Positions 1-11,366 of a stretch of 64,000 nt of DNA are shown one piece after another (the first letter of the stretch is position 1; each line of letters starts with the position of its first letter). The DNA is from Legionella quinlivanii (GTDB lineage: Bacteria > Pseudomonadota > Gammaproteobacteria > Legionellales > Legionellaceae). Position numbers and translations under genes: made by a program. The stretch is taken from the NCBI RefSeq assembly GCF_900461555.1, contig NZ_UGOX01000001.1, forward strand, positions 1 through 64,000, read 5' to 3'. Under the pieces are notes generated by a model. It did no database searches and was not told the DNA's origin. It saw only the letters and a program-made list of their open reading frames with translations.

Positions 1-1395
1 GTGTCCGTATCACTTTGGCAGAGATGCGCTAAGCTTTTAGAAGAAGAGTATCCGCCGCTGCTATTCAATACATGGCTACGTCCGTTACAAGCTAAATATC
101 AGGACAACCATTTAGTTTTGCTAGCCCCTAACAAATTTATCGTTGAATGGATTAAACAGAATTTTTTTACTCGTATTCGTGAACTGGTTATGCAGTTGGC
201 TGGCGATCAGGTTTCTTCTGTGACTATTGCTATTGGAAGCAGCGAGCCTGTTATTACTCCCGCAACAGCTCCTGCCGCGACAGGGATTGACTCCAATATT
301 ACTTCCCCCAACAGCAATGAAGATAATAAGCAGGTGTATATAAAAACTGCTTCTAAAAAAACGGCTGATTATAAGAACAGCTATTTGAATAAAAAGTTTC
401 ATTTTGGAAGCTTTGTTGAAGGTAATTCCAACCAATTGGCAAGAGCGGCTTCATTGCAGGTCGCCGAGCGTCCGGGTGACGCTTATAATCCGCTGTTTAT
501 CTATGGCGGCGTTGGTTTGGGTAAAACGCATTTAATGCATGCCATTGGTAATATGATTCTAAAAAATAACCCTGAAGCCAAGGTGCTTTATCTGCATTCC
601 GAACGCTTTGTGGCTGATATGGTTAAAGCCTTGCAGACTAATTCCATTAATGAGTTCAAACGATTTTATCGTTCCTTAAATGCATTGCTGATCGATGATA
701 TCCAGTTTTTTGCAGGTAAAGACCGTTCCCAGGAAGAGTTTTTTCATACATTCAATGCATTACTGGAAGGGCAGCAGCAAATTATCCTTACCAGTGATCG
801 CTATCCCAAGGAAATCGAGGGCATGGAGGAGCGTTTAAAATCTCGTTTTGGATGGGGATTGACTGTGGCTGTTGAACCTCCGGAACTGGAGACACGGGTC
901 GCTATTTTAATGAGCAAAGCAGAGCAGTCCAGTATTGAGCTTCCCTATGAGGTGGCTTTTTTTATCGCCAAGCGTATCCGCTCTAATGTCAGGGAGTTAG
1001 AAGGGGCCTTGCGGCGAGTTATCGCTAATGCCCATTTTACAGGCAAACCGATTACCATTGATTTTGTTCATGAAGCCTTGCGTGATCTGCTAGCCTTGCA
1101 GGATAAGCTTGTAACTATCGAGAATATCCAAAAAACAGTCGCTGAGTACTACAAAGTAAAAGTAGCGGATCTGCTTTCCAAGCGTCGAAGCCGCTCTATT
1201 GCACGACCTCGGCAAATGGCGATGGCATTAGCGAAAGAATTGACCAATCATAGCTTACCTGAAATTGGGGATCATTTTGGCGGTCGTGATCATACAACCG
1301 TACTGCATGCATGCCGAAAAGTGAAAGAACTTTTACAAGATGAAAGCAGTTTTGCAGAAGATTATAAAAACCTTATGCGTATATTGTCTTCTTAA
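1..1395 (+). CDS. dnaA: Chromosomal replication initiator protein DnaA
   Basis: Binds DnaA boxes at oriC, melts the origin and helps load DnaB. The 464-residue protein is full length for the family: an N-terminal domain I starting with SLWQRC, a variable Asn/Thr-rich linker (about residues 85-125), the AAA+ domain with Walker [10 protein letters not shown] (about 168-176) and Walker [10 protein letters not shown] (about 230), the [10 protein letters not shown] sensor region, and the C-terminal DNA-binding signature [15 protein letters not shown]. The window opens exactly on its GTG start. dnaN follows after 9 bases, so the two are probably co-transcribed. The upstream origin region lies outside the window. 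Confidence 0.98.
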   Translation: MSVSLWQRCAKLLEEEYPPLLFNTWLRPLQAKYQDNHLVLLAPNKFIVEWIKQNFFTRIRELVMQLAGDQVSSVTIAIGSSEPVITPATAPAATGIDSNITSPNSNEDNKQVYIKTASKKTADYKNSYLNKKFHFGSFVEGNSNQLARAASLQVAERPGDAYNPLFIYGGVGLGKTHLMHAIGNMILKNNPEAKVLYLHSERFVADMVKALQTNSINEFKRFYRSLNALLIDDIQFFAGKDRSQEEFFHTFNALLEGQQQIILTSDRYPKEIEGMEERLKSRFGWGLTVAVEPPELETRVAILMSKAEQSSIELPYEVAFFIAKRIRSNVRELEGALRRVIANAHFTGKPITIDFVHEALRDLLALQDKLVTIENIQKTVAEYYKVKVADLLSKRRSRSIARPRQMAMALAKELTNHSLPEIGDHFGGRDHTTVLHACRKVKELLQDESSFAEDYKNLMRILSS

Positions 1396-1404
1396 GGAAT
1401 AAAG

Positions 1405-2514
1405 GTGCTAAGTTTTAGTGTTGCAAAAACTGATTTATTACCACGTTTATTAGTGGTTTCCGGGGCTGTTGATAAGCGACAAAGCCTTGCTATTTTGTCT
1501 AATTTTTTACTAGGCCTTGACAATAATCAGTTGACTCTGACTGCAACTGATCTTGAAATGGAAATTGCCTCTACTCTTGACTGCACTTCAGAAGTTCCTG
1601 GCGGCAAGCTGACCGTTCCCGCAAAAAAGTTTATCGATATAATTCGGTCTCTTGACGACGATGCCAGGCCTACTATCAGCCTTCAGACCAATACTCTGTT
1701 AATTAAGTCGGGGCGCAGCCAGTTCAAGCTGGCTACTTTGCCTGCCGAGCAATTTCCTGCCTGCAATCAAGAGCAATCAGAATTTCAGTTTTCTATTGCA
1801 CGCACAGCTTTAATCCATCTGTTCCAATCGACTCATTTTGCAATGTCTCAACAAGATGTGCGGATTTTTCTGAATGGTCTTTTATTCAACGTCGATCCTT
1901 CATTAATTACCAGCGTTGCTACCGATGGTCATCGAATGGCTATTTGCAAGTATGAATGTGATACAGGTATTACTGATCAACGTTTTTTACTTCCAAGAAA
2001 AGGGATTCAGGAGATGCTGCGCCTGCTGAATTCAATTGAAGACGAGACTGTTACTGTAATGGCGGGCAAGTCACATTTTCGGCTGAACACCTCTGTTTAT
2101 TCCTTTACTTCAAAATTGATTGAAGCACGTTACCCTCCCTACATGAAAGCGATTCCTGTAGATAATGATAAATTCGTGCTTATAGAAAAAGATCCCTTGA
2201 AGCGAGCTTTGTCGCGCATAGTAATTCTTGCACATGAAAAGTCACGTGCGGTTTTGATGCATATTCAACCTGGTGCCGGTATAACCCTGATTGCTAATAA
2301 TCAGGAACAGGAAGAAGCGCGTGAGCAATTGGAAGCTCAAGTTGATGGCAGTGAATTAAAAATCGGGATTAATGCCAGTTACTTACTGGATGTTTTAAAT
2401 TTCATTTCAGATAGTCATGTTCGTTTATCTATGTCTAATACTGATAGAAGTATTTTGGTTGAATCACTGACTGACGAATATTATCAATACATTATTATGC
2501 CTATGAAGCTATGA
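1405..2514 (+). CDS. dnaN: DNA polymerase III beta sliding clamp
   Basis: Forms the dimeric ring clamp that tethers DNA polymerase III to the template. It has 369 residues, the usual length, and the expected three-domain pattern with motifs such as LTATDLEMEI near residue 50, VATDGHRMA near 172 and a C-terminal YYQYIIMPMKL, typical of the clamp C-terminus. The start is GTG, 6 bases after an AAGGAAT sequence. The stop codon overlaps the recF start (ATGA), indicating translational coupling within dnaA-dnaN-recF. Confidence 0.97.
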   Translation: MLSFSVAKTDLLPRLLVVSGAVDKRQSLAILSNFLLGLDNNQLTLTATDLEMEIASTLDCTSEVPGGKLTVPAKKFIDIIRSLDDDARPTISLQTNTLLIKSGRSQFKLATLPAEQFPACNQEQSEFQFSIARTALIHLFQSTHFAMSQQDVRIFLNGLLFNVDPSLITSVATDGHRMAICKYECDTGITDQRFLLPRKGIQEMLRLLNSIEDETVTVMAGKSHFRLNTSVYSFTSKLIEARYPPYMKAIPVDNDKFVLIEKDPLKRALSRIVILAHEKSRAVLMHIQPGAGITLIANNQEQEEAREQLEAQVDGSELKIGINASYLLDVLNFISDSHVRLSMSNTDRSILVESLTDEYYQYIIMPMKL

Positions 2515-3560
2515 AGCTCGCCGAACTATCAATTCATCACTTGCGCAATTTCGATTCCTCACATTTTAACCTTCATCCTCATATCAATATTATTCGCGGT
2601 GTGAATGGCAGCGGTAAAACGAGCTTTCTTGAAGCCATTCACTTGTTATCAACCGGTCATTCATTCAGGACACGCGAAACAGCTAGTCTGGTCACCTTGG
2701 GTCAGGCGGAAACCGTAATTTTTGCTAAAACTTCAGATGAACAAACAGTTAGTATCAAGAAGGTTGTCCGTGGCACCAGTACTGCCCGAATCAATCACCA
2801 GCCCTGTTTTTCTGCCAGTCAATTAGCGAGTTTCCTCGCTAGCCAGATTTTCTATCAATCCATTTTTCAAATTATTGATGCGGGCCCTTCTTATCGTCGT
2901 GAGCTGCTTGATTGGGGTGTGTTTCACGTGGAACATACCTATTTTCAAATTTGGAAGGATTATCATCAGGCTTTAAAACAACGTAATGCCTTACTTAAAC
3001 AGTCAGCCAAGCCAGAATTGCTTTATCCCTGGAATAAGATAATGAGTGATTTAGCCGAATTAATTAATCAGCATCGCCTGCGTTATTTCGATCGACTACG
3101 TCTACACTTCAATTCGCGGCTTGAAGAGTTGACTGAAATCAATGCATCTCTATCCTATTACAAAGGTTGGGATAAGAAGGCTGAAGGGCGCTCTTTAGCG
3201 TCAATATTGGATGCTAACTATAGCAGTGATCTCTATCGTCAATTTACACAGTATGGAGTTCATAATGCAGACCTTATCATTCATTCTGACGATACCAGTC
3301 TCAAAGCCAAAACTTATTTCTCACGCGGCCAGCAGAAGATACTTTTATTGGCACTTAAATTTGCTCAAATTGATTTGTTGGATAAATCCTGCATACTTCT
3401 TATGGACGATCTAAGCTCTGAATTGGACCGCTTTCATCTCGATAATATATTGCAATATATTAGTCGCTCCCCAAATCAGTTTTTTATTACAGCTAAGCCC
3501 GATGATCTTCCGTCTGAGCAGTGGAAGCAACTAGACAGTAAAGAAATCATTCTAAACTAG
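2511..3560 (+). CDS. recF: DNA replication and repair protein RecF
   Basis: An SMC-like ABC ATPase that, with RecO and RecR, loads RecA at gaps in DNA. The 349-residue protein has Walker A GVNGSGKTS near residue 34, an ABC signature region FSRGQQKILLLALK near 269, and Walker B ILLMDDLSSELD near 300. It starts at the ATG overlapping the dnaN stop by 4 bases. The codons for FHVEH near residue 140 carry a parS-like site at 2920-2935. Confidence 0.96.
   Translation: MKLAELSIHHLRNFDSSHFNLHPHINIIRGVNGSGKTSFLEAIHLLSTGHSFRTRETASLVTLGQAETVIFAKTSDEQTVSIKKVVRGTSTARINHQPCFSASQLASFLASQIFYQSIFQIIDAGPSYRRELLDWGVFHVEHTYFQIWKDYHQALKQRNALLKQSAKPELLYPWNKIMSDLAELINQHRLRYFDRLRLHFNSRLEELTEINASLSYYKGWDKKAEGRSLASILDANYSSDLYRQFTQYGVHNADLIIHSDDTSLKAKTYFSRGQQKILLLALKFAQIDLLDKSCILLMDDLSSELDRFHLDNILQYISRSPNQFFITAKPDDLPSEQWKQLDSKEIILN
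2920..2935. promoter_or_regulatory. parS-type ParB-binding site inside recF
   Basis: The sequence is TGTTTCACGTGGAACA, a 16-base near-palindrome differing by one base from the perfect site at 3574-3589 and fitting the bacterial parS consensus TGTTNCACGTGNAACA. It lies within the recF reading frame. That ParB/Spo0J proteins bind such origin-proximal sites is established; binding here is inferred. Confidence 0.8.
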
Positions 3561-3573
3561 GAACCTTGTCTAA

Positions 3574-3589
3574 TGTTTCACGTGAAACA
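3574..3589. promoter_or_regulatory. parS: Perfect parS centromere site
   Basis: TGTTTCACGTGAAACA is a perfect 16-base palindrome, 18 bases if the flanking A and T are counted, and matches the canonical bacterial parS site. It lies 13 bases after recF and 117 bases before the gyrB start. ParB clamps loading here would organise the origin region for segregation and recruit SMC/MukB-type condensin. parA and parB are not in the window. Confidence 0.9.
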
Positions 3590-3592
3590 TAG

Positions 3593-6124
<2,532 letters not shown>

Positions 6125-6657
6125 TGAATATGAGTAGGTTGATTTGAACCCTCTCTCTAACTCTCTCCCTAAGGGAGAGAGGACTTTAAGCTCCACTTCC
6201 CAAGTTGATTTATCTACACATTTATTTCCAAATCCTGCACATATAAACGTAAATCTACGAGAAATCCCCTCTCCCAAGTTGGGAGAGGGCTAGGGTGAAG
6301 GCTGATCTTTACCCTTCCTCTTACCTCTGAGTGATAAATATTTTGAGTGCTACTCTTAAGTTGAATGCTGTATGCCTACAATGAAATTTTAGGTGTTCTT
6401 TATAGTTAAATAAAAGTAAATTGAATAATCAATAATAGATAATTTTAGAAAGAAAATATTTCAGTGTGATACAAAAGAAAAAGCCACATCCTTGCGGCGA
6501 AGCACATTCCATGTGCTGGTCCCTTCGCTGACCTCCTGTCAGACAATCCTTGTCATCCCTTTAATTTAAGTATACTTAAATTTTGTTTTTACTCCTAAGG
6601 TTATATGATGACGCTGCTGTAAGAAATATCTCAAAACAGTGTCAGCAAAGAACCCGA
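6125..6657. repeat. Gene-free gap with two CT-rich palindromes
   Basis: No supportable gene is present. There are two strong inverted repeats. At 6161-6181, CTCTCTCCCT pairs with AGGGAGAGAG. At 6267-6289, CCCTCTCCCAA pairs with TTGGGAGAGGG and is followed by CTAGGGTGAAGG. The second type is a widespread dispersed repeat of gamma-proteobacterial genomes. Either hairpin could terminate gyrB transcription, although neither has a good U-run. The rest (about 6300-6650) is AT-rich with no motif I can name. Confidence 0.6.
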
Positions 6658-7677
6658 TTAATGGCTACTGCCCCAGCTCCAGCAAGATCCTTTTTTCTCT
6701 TCTTCGGTATCGCTGTCCGAATAATAGGCACCATTGTCTTCGGCTTTAGACGTTGAGCAACCTCCAAATATACCGCATTTCACTCTTCCAGGATTCACCG
6801 ATTTGGGGGAGTCGGGTGCTGCAGAGAGTTGTGAAGAAGCATGCGTCTGCTCAGCAGGAATATTATCCTTAACCCAGTCTTGAATATGTACAAATATATT
6901 GGAACCTGCTTTTGGGCAAAGAGTATTCAAATGATTACAGGCTGCTGTTCGATTTGCGTGGTCCATATTGGCGATGCGCTTTGCCACCTCTTCAAGATGA
7001 CTGGTAATAGTGTGCCGCTTACTAATATTGGGGTAATCCGCAAAATGTTTAGTCAGTTTCGCTAAATGCTGAACTAATTCACTGTCATCCTTACAAGTGG
7101 CTAAAGAGTCAATGTGGACAGCCGCCTGCAATGCACGCTTAACATGCTGAGTAAAGCAATGTTTTTTAAACTTGAAGTCATCTTGTGACGGGGTATCAGG
7201 AAATGCAGTTTTTACATTTTGCATTACAGCCACTAAATCGCAAGCAGGCGTATTTTCAGCCAGAGAGTGAGCCTTTTCCTTTTGATCAGCATCATTTCCC
7301 AACAATTCATGGGCAAAATCAGCATTCCCATGAAATGCCTCGGGCTTAAAGTTTTGTTTCCAGGCTTTATGAGCAAGCTGAGGCTTCTCCATAATTATAC
7401 TGATACGATTATGTACGTGGTGAGCATCCTGCAGTTTTTGTGTAAAGGAACTGGCTGGTGTTCGTAGCAGATGTTGAGTTTGTGGGATTAGGCTGCTCAG
7501 CTGCTCTTTCGGGCAGGTGCGAACCACATTGATTGCGATTAAACGGAGTGTTTCAGGTTCCAAACTATCCATTACCTCCTGGGTTTGCGGTTGATCGATG
7601 GAACCATCACTAAAAAGTGCAGCGTATGCATTTTGCGATTTATCGGCCAAGCCAGCCAATTGTTCTTTTGAAAACAT
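6658..7677 (-). CDS. Lineage-specific protein, effector candidate
   Basis: The function is not recognised. The 339-residue protein has no signal peptide or membrane segment and is mostly polar and helical, with many His and Gln residues. The last 40 residues are distinctive: a Cys/Gly-rich stretch (KCGIFGGCSTSK), an acidic SDSDTEEEKK segment, then GSCWSWGSSH. A short acidic block near the C-terminus resembles the E-block of Legionella Dot/Icm substrates. Its start is well supported by AAGGAG 6 bases before the ATG. It is transcribed divergently from hfq. Translocation is a hypothesis only. Confidence 0.6.
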   Translation of the reverse strand: MFSKEQLAGLADKSQNAYAALFSDGSIDQPQTQEVMDSLEPETLRLIAINVVRTCPKEQLSSLIPQTQHLLRTPASSFTQKLQDAHHVHNRISIIMEKPQLAHKAWKQNFKPEAFHGNADFAHELLGNDADQKEKAHSLAENTPACDLVAVMQNVKTAFPDTPSQDDFKFKKHCFTQHVKRALQAAVHIDSLATCKDDSELVQHLAKLTKHFADYPNISKRHTITSHLEEVAKRIANMDHANRTAACNHLNTLCPKAGSNIFVHIQDWVKDNIPAEQTHASSQLSAAPDSPKSVNPGRVKCGIFGGCSTSKAEDNGAYYSDSDTEEEKKGSCWSWGSSH

Positions 7678-7856
7678 GTAAAACTCCTTCTATAGTTGGG
7701 TACTGCCCCGATTTGTTCGTACTGTCATTCTGACGGGCGAATAAATAGTAACTTAATCAACAACAGATGTAATGAAAAAAATTAAAGTTTTTTTTTGATG
7801 GGTCGACACTAATATTGAGTGTTGTTGGCCTCAATAATAATAATAAGGAGAGGGCA

Positions 7857-8102
7857 ATGTCTAAAAATTCCTTACTGCAAGATCCATTTCTAAATGAATT
7901 ACGCAAAGAAAAAGTGCCGGTGTCAGTGTTTCTGGTTAATGGGATTAAACTGCACGGCCTTGTGGATTCATTCGATCAATATGTTGTGATGTTGAAGAAT
8001 TCGGTGACGCAAATGGTTTATAAGCATGCCATATCAACCGTTGTTCCTGCCCGGATGATTAAAATTCCTGCTGGTGAGGAAGATGAAAATATGGCAGACT
8101 GA
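7857..8102 (+). CDS. hfq: RNA chaperone Hfq
   Basis: A hexameric Sm-like protein that pairs small RNAs with mRNAs. The 81-residue protein has the N-terminal [20 protein letters not shown], the Sm1 block [20 protein letters not shown] and the Sm2 block [10 protein letters not shown]. The C-terminal tail ([10 protein letters not shown]) is short and acidic. The ATG at 7857 is chosen over upstream in-frame codons because AAGGAGAGGG lies just before it and [11 protein letters not shown] is the standard N-terminus. hflX follows 35 bases downstream, the usual hfq-hflX pairing. Confidence 0.98.
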   Translation: MSKNSLLQDPFLNELRKEKVPVSVFLVNGIKLHGLVDSFDQYVVMLKNSVTQMVYKHAISTVVPARMIKIPAGEEDENMAD

Positions 8103-8137
8103 TAAAATATAAAGACTTTGATTAATGGTAGTACTGA

Positions 8138-9388
8138 GTGTTTGAACGACCTAAAGCTGGCGAGCGCGCCATTCTCGTGCAATTGGCTCTTCCTGGATTA
8201 AATGCAGAAAGAGCGCTACAGGAATTTAAAGAGCTGGCCACTTCAGCGAAAGCTGAGGTGGTTGCAGTTATTACTGGCAGCAGAGCAGTTCCAGAAGCCA
8301 AATATTATGTCGGTCTGGGTAAGGCCGAAGAGATTCAGCAACAAGTCGAAGAGCACAAGGCAGAACTGGTGCTGGTTAATCATGAGCTTTCTCCTTCTCA
8401 GGAACGAAACCTTGAGCGCTTGCTGCAATGCAGAGTAGTTGATCGCAGTGGTTTGATTCTCGATATTTTCGCCCAGCGTGCTAGAACATTTGAGGGGAAG
8501 TTGCAGGTTGAACTAGCCCAATTGCAGCATTTATCGACCCGGCTGGTACGCGGATGGACCCATCTGGAGCGTCAGAAAGGGGGAATTGGTTTAAGAGGCC
8601 CAGGGGAAACCCAGCTTGAAACAGACCGACGACTATTGCGCGAACGAATCCGCTATATCAACAAACGTCTCGAAAAAGTAAGGCGAAGCCGCGATCAAAA
8701 CCGCCGTGCCAGGCAAAAAGCAGAAATGCCCACTGTCTCGCTGGTCGGTTATACCAATGCCGGAAAATCAACATTATTCAATGCCTTAACTGGCGAGCAA
8801 ATCTATGCAGCCAATCAGCTGTTTGCAACGCTTGATCCAACAATGCGAAAGGTCGATCTGCCTGGCTCAGGCTCCATTATTCTCGCAGACACCGTGGGTT
8901 TCATTCGCGATCTGCCGCATCAGCTAGTGGAGGCTTTTCGCGCCACGCTGGAGGAAACACAGGAAGCAGATCTTTTACTGCATGTAGTTGACATCGCTGA
9001 TCCTATCTGGCGGGAAAATGTCGCGGCTGTAGAACAGGTTTTGGCTGAGATAGAGGTTGATGATATTCCTATAATTCAGGTTTTTAACAAAATTGATCAG
9101 CAAGAGGGTTGGACACCCAGAGTCGACCAGCAAGCGGAAGGCAGCAAAGTATGGTTATCCGCTAAAACCGGGATTGGACTTGATGGATTGCGCGAGGCGA
9201 TCGCAATTCATTTGCATGGCCAGGTCACTGATGAAATGCTTCGTCTTGCACCTGATCAGGCCAAACTTCGAGCCAGTTTATATCAGTTAAATGCGGTTAA
9301 ATCAGAAAGCATCAATGAGGACGGCAGCTGGGAGCTTAATGTGCGATTGACCAAAGCACAGAGAGCTGCTCTTTTTAATAAGCAATAA
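8138..9388 (+). CDS. hflX: Ribosome-associated GTPase HflX
   Basis: An OBG-HflX GTPase that splits stalled or heat-damaged 70S ribosomes. The 416-residue protein has the N-terminal HflX domain with the YYVGLGKAEEI motif (about 54-64), the GGIGLRGPGETQLE linker (about 148), then the G domain: G1 GYTNAGKST (about 204), G3 DTVGF (about 250) and G4 NKID (about 317). The start is GTG, the only start consistent with the normal N-terminus MFERPKAGERAILV. It is co-directional with hfq. Confidence 0.96.
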   Translation: MFERPKAGERAILVQLALPGLNAERALQEFKELATSAKAEVVAVITGSRAVPEAKYYVGLGKAEEIQQQVEEHKAELVLVNHELSPSQERNLERLLQCRVVDRSGLILDIFAQRARTFEGKLQVELAQLQHLSTRLVRGWTHLERQKGGIGLRGPGETQLETDRRLLRERIRYINKRLEKVRRSRDQNRRARQKAEMPTVSLVGYTNAGKSTLFNALTGEQIYAANQLFATLDPTMRKVDLPGSGSIILADTVGFIRDLPHQLVEAFRATLEETQEADLLLHVVDIADPIWRENVAAVEQVLAEIEVDDIPIIQVFNKIDQQEGWTPRVDQQAEGSKVWLSAKTGIGLDGLREAIAIHLHGQVTDEMLRLAPDQAKLRASLYQLNAVKSESINEDGSWELNVRLTKAQRAALFNKQ

Positions 9389-9404
9389 TTGACTTATGAC
9401 CTGT

Positions 9405-9488
9405 GTCTTTGCGAGCGTTAGCGAAGCAATCCAGATCCTAACTTTGCTCAAGGTTCGATCTGGATTGCTTCACTTCGTTCGCAAAGAC
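9405..9488. repeat. Palindromic dispersed repeat, family 1, copy 1
   Basis: An 84-base imperfect palindrome beginning GTCTTTGCGAGCG and ending with TTCGCAAAGAC, with inner arms AATCCAGATC and GATCTGGATT. Further copies lie at 9916-10000 and 47293-47376. The asymmetric centre of this copy is the reverse complement of that at 9916-10000, so the two are in inverted orientation around the GIY-YIG gene. It may also terminate hflX transcription. Confidence 0.85.
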
Positions 9489-9505
9489 TGTTCGCGTACT
9501 TCTTT

Positions 9506-9799
9506 CTAAACTAATTTGGGGTACAGATGCTCCCATAAAGGATTCATTTTCTCAATAAGTTTTATCTTTTTTTGTCTTGATCCACCTTTGAGTTGCTTTT
9601 CTAGTGATATGGCACTAGTGATATCTTCCGCTAGCTCATAGTACACGAGACTTTTACAACTATATCTTTTTGTGAACCCTTCGACTTCCGCAAACTTATG
9701 TTCATAAACTCTTTTTAGCAAATCGCTGGTAACACCAGTGTAAATAGTACCATTACGTTTATTTGCCATGATATATATAGCGGGTTGATATTCACGCAT
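9506..9799 (-). CDS. GIY-YIG domain endonuclease-like protein
   Basis: A small single-domain GIY-YIG nuclease-family protein (UPF0213/YhbQ-like), 97 residues from the ATG at 9799. Motifs visible are AIYIMANKRNG and TIYTGVTSDLLKRVYEHK (the GIY..YIG pair as IYI..IYT, plus the conserved Arg), LVYYE and the EKQLKGGSRQKKIKLIEK segment with the catalytic-type Glu. An upstream in-frame extension runs into the neighbouring repeat and is unlikely to be coding. The gene is bracketed by inverted copies of repeat family 1, suggesting a mobile or repeat-associated role. The substrate is unknown. Confidence 0.85.
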   Translation of the reverse strand: MREYQPAIYIMANKRNGTIYTGVTSDLLKRVYEHKFAEVEGFTKRYSCKSLVYYELAEDITSAISLEKQLKGGSRQKKIKLIEKMNPLWEHLYPKLV

Positions 9800-9915
9800 A
9801 CCTTTGATGTCCTTAAATGCTGGTTGGAAAAACTGTGATGCCTGTATCGCTTCCATATTCTCATGGATACATATCAGATGGTTACTACTCTGTATACTGA
9901 AGCAACTAAGCTTTT

Positions 9916-10000
9916 GTCTTTGCGAACGAATGTGAAGCAATCCAGATCGAACCTTGAACGAAGTTAGGATCGGGATTGCTTCGCTAACGCTCGCAAAGAC
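9916..10000. repeat. Palindromic dispersed repeat, family 1, copy 2 (inverted)
   Basis: An 85-base palindrome with ends GTCTTTGCGAACG and CGCTCGCAAAGAC. Its centre (CGAACCTTGAACGAAGTTAG) closely matches the reverse complement of the centre of copy 1. The roughly 35-45 bases beyond it, running from GATTTTTTG to CATTTACGTAACACC, resemble the right flank of copy 3 at about 47377-47415, so the element may be longer than the palindrome. Nothing else is recognised between 9800 and 10125. Confidence 0.85.
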
Positions 10001-10125
10001 GATTTTTTGTGCTTATCTTCATTTACGTAACACCCCTCGCAATGACCGCATAAGAAGCTGTTAGCTTTACAGAAACGGCTTAGCCTTTTACAATTCGGGA
10101 TTATTTTCAGGTAAAGCAGGTTGGA

Positions 10126-11235
10126 ATGCGCGTCCTTCATTTTTACAAGACCTATATTACTGACAGTAAGGGTGGGGTGGAGCAATTTATCTATCAGCTT
10201 ATTAATAGCGTGAGCTCCCAAGGCGTTTCCAGTGAAGTATTATCATTAAGCAAAGACAAGACGGCGGGCACTACAGAGTTTGCAGGCCATACGGTTCATC
10301 GTGCCCCGCTAAATTTTCAATTGGCTTCGACCGGGTTTTCATTTTCAGCTATCCAGCGTTTCCGGCTGTTAGCCAATGCAGCCGATGTTATCCATTATCA
10401 CTTTCCCTGGCCGTTCATGGATGTGGTGCATTTTGCGTCACGGGTAAAAAAGCCAACAGTGGTCACCTACCATTCAGATATTGTCCGGCAAAAAAATCTG
10501 TTAAAACTGTATCAGCCTTTAATGCATGCTTTTTTAGGTCGAGTCGATAGAATAGTGGCCACCTCGCCCAATTATCTGGCAACCAGTGAGGTGCTTAATC
10601 GCTATAAAGAAAAAACAAGCATTATCCCTATCGGACTCGATGAGGCGATGTATCCTCTTCCTGCTAAGGAGAAACTGGATGTTTGGCGGCAACGTTTAGG
10701 ACCGCGTTTTTTTCTGTTTGTAGGAATGCTTCGTTATTATAAAGGGCTTCATAGCTTGCTGACGGCATTGAAAGATTTGGATTATCCGGTCGTCATTGTA
10801 GGAAGCGGGCCTGAAGAAGCCGCATTGAAACAGCAGGCAGAATCGCTGGGTTTAAAACAGCTTTATTTTGCAGGTCCCTTGGAAGAAGAAGATAAAATGG
10901 CTTTGCTTAAGCTTTCTTACGCTTTCGTATTTCCCTCCCATTTACGCTCAGAAGCCTTTGGAATTTCCCTTCTCGAAGCGGCGATGGCTGGCAAACCATT
11001 AATTTCCTGTGAAATTGGTTCAGGAACCAGTTATATTAATCAGCATCAGGAAACTGGCCTGGTTATTCCGCCGGAAAATCCCTTGAAGTTAAAAGAAGCT
11101 TTAACGGATTTGTGGAATAACCCGGAAAGAGCGGCTGCCATGGGAGAAAATGCGCGAAGCCGCTATCTTACGCATTTCACAGCAGATAAAATGGCTGCTG
11201 ATTATGCCAATATCTATCGAGAGCTCATCATTTAA
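10126..11235 (+). CDS. GT4-family glycosyltransferase
   Basis: A cytosolic GT-B glycosyltransferase, probably adding mannose or perosamine to the O-chain given its place just before manC. The 369-residue protein has the N-terminal GGVEQFIYQL acceptor-side motif near residue 17, FFLFVGMLRYYKGLHSLL at the start of the C-terminal nucleotide-sugar domain (about 197) and the ESFGISLLEAA-like donor motif SEAFGISLLEAAMAGKP (about 279). The start is ATG after an AGGTTGGA sequence. Donor and linkage cannot be read from sequence. Confidence 0.9.
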   Translation: MRVLHFYKTYITDSKGGVEQFIYQLINSVSSQGVSSEVLSLSKDKTAGTTEFAGHTVHRAPLNFQLASTGFSFSAIQRFRLLANAADVIHYHFPWPFMDVVHFASRVKKPTVVTYHSDIVRQKNLLKLYQPLMHAFLGRVDRIVATSPNYLATSEVLNRYKEKTSIIPIGLDEAMYPLPAKEKLDVWRQRLGPRFFLFVGMLRYYKGLHSLLTALKDLDYPVVIVGSGPEEAALKQQAESLGLKQLYFAGPLEEEDKMALLKLSYAFVFPSHLRSEAFGISLLEAAMAGKPLISCEIGSGTSYINQHQETGLVIPPENPLKLKEALTDLWNNPERAAAMGENARSRYLTHFTADKMAADYANIYRELII

Positions 11236-11366
11236 CCAAAGGGTTAAGGTTCCATTCTGCCAAGGACTAGGGTAAACTCCGAGAAAATCTTTATATGCAG
11301 CGTTTTTACAAAGGCATGCCAACAGACTATTCGCCCCGAAGTTTTCAGGATTTCAGTGAGGATTTA

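Noticed and set aside
7788-7796. T9 run upstream of hfq as a terminator or contingency tract.
   Set aside because: No hairpin precedes it, and it lies in a divergent promoter region where A/T runs are common.
9800-9940. An N-terminal extension of the GIY-YIG protein.
   Set aside because: The extension runs into the palindromic repeat and is not part of the GIY-YIG domain.
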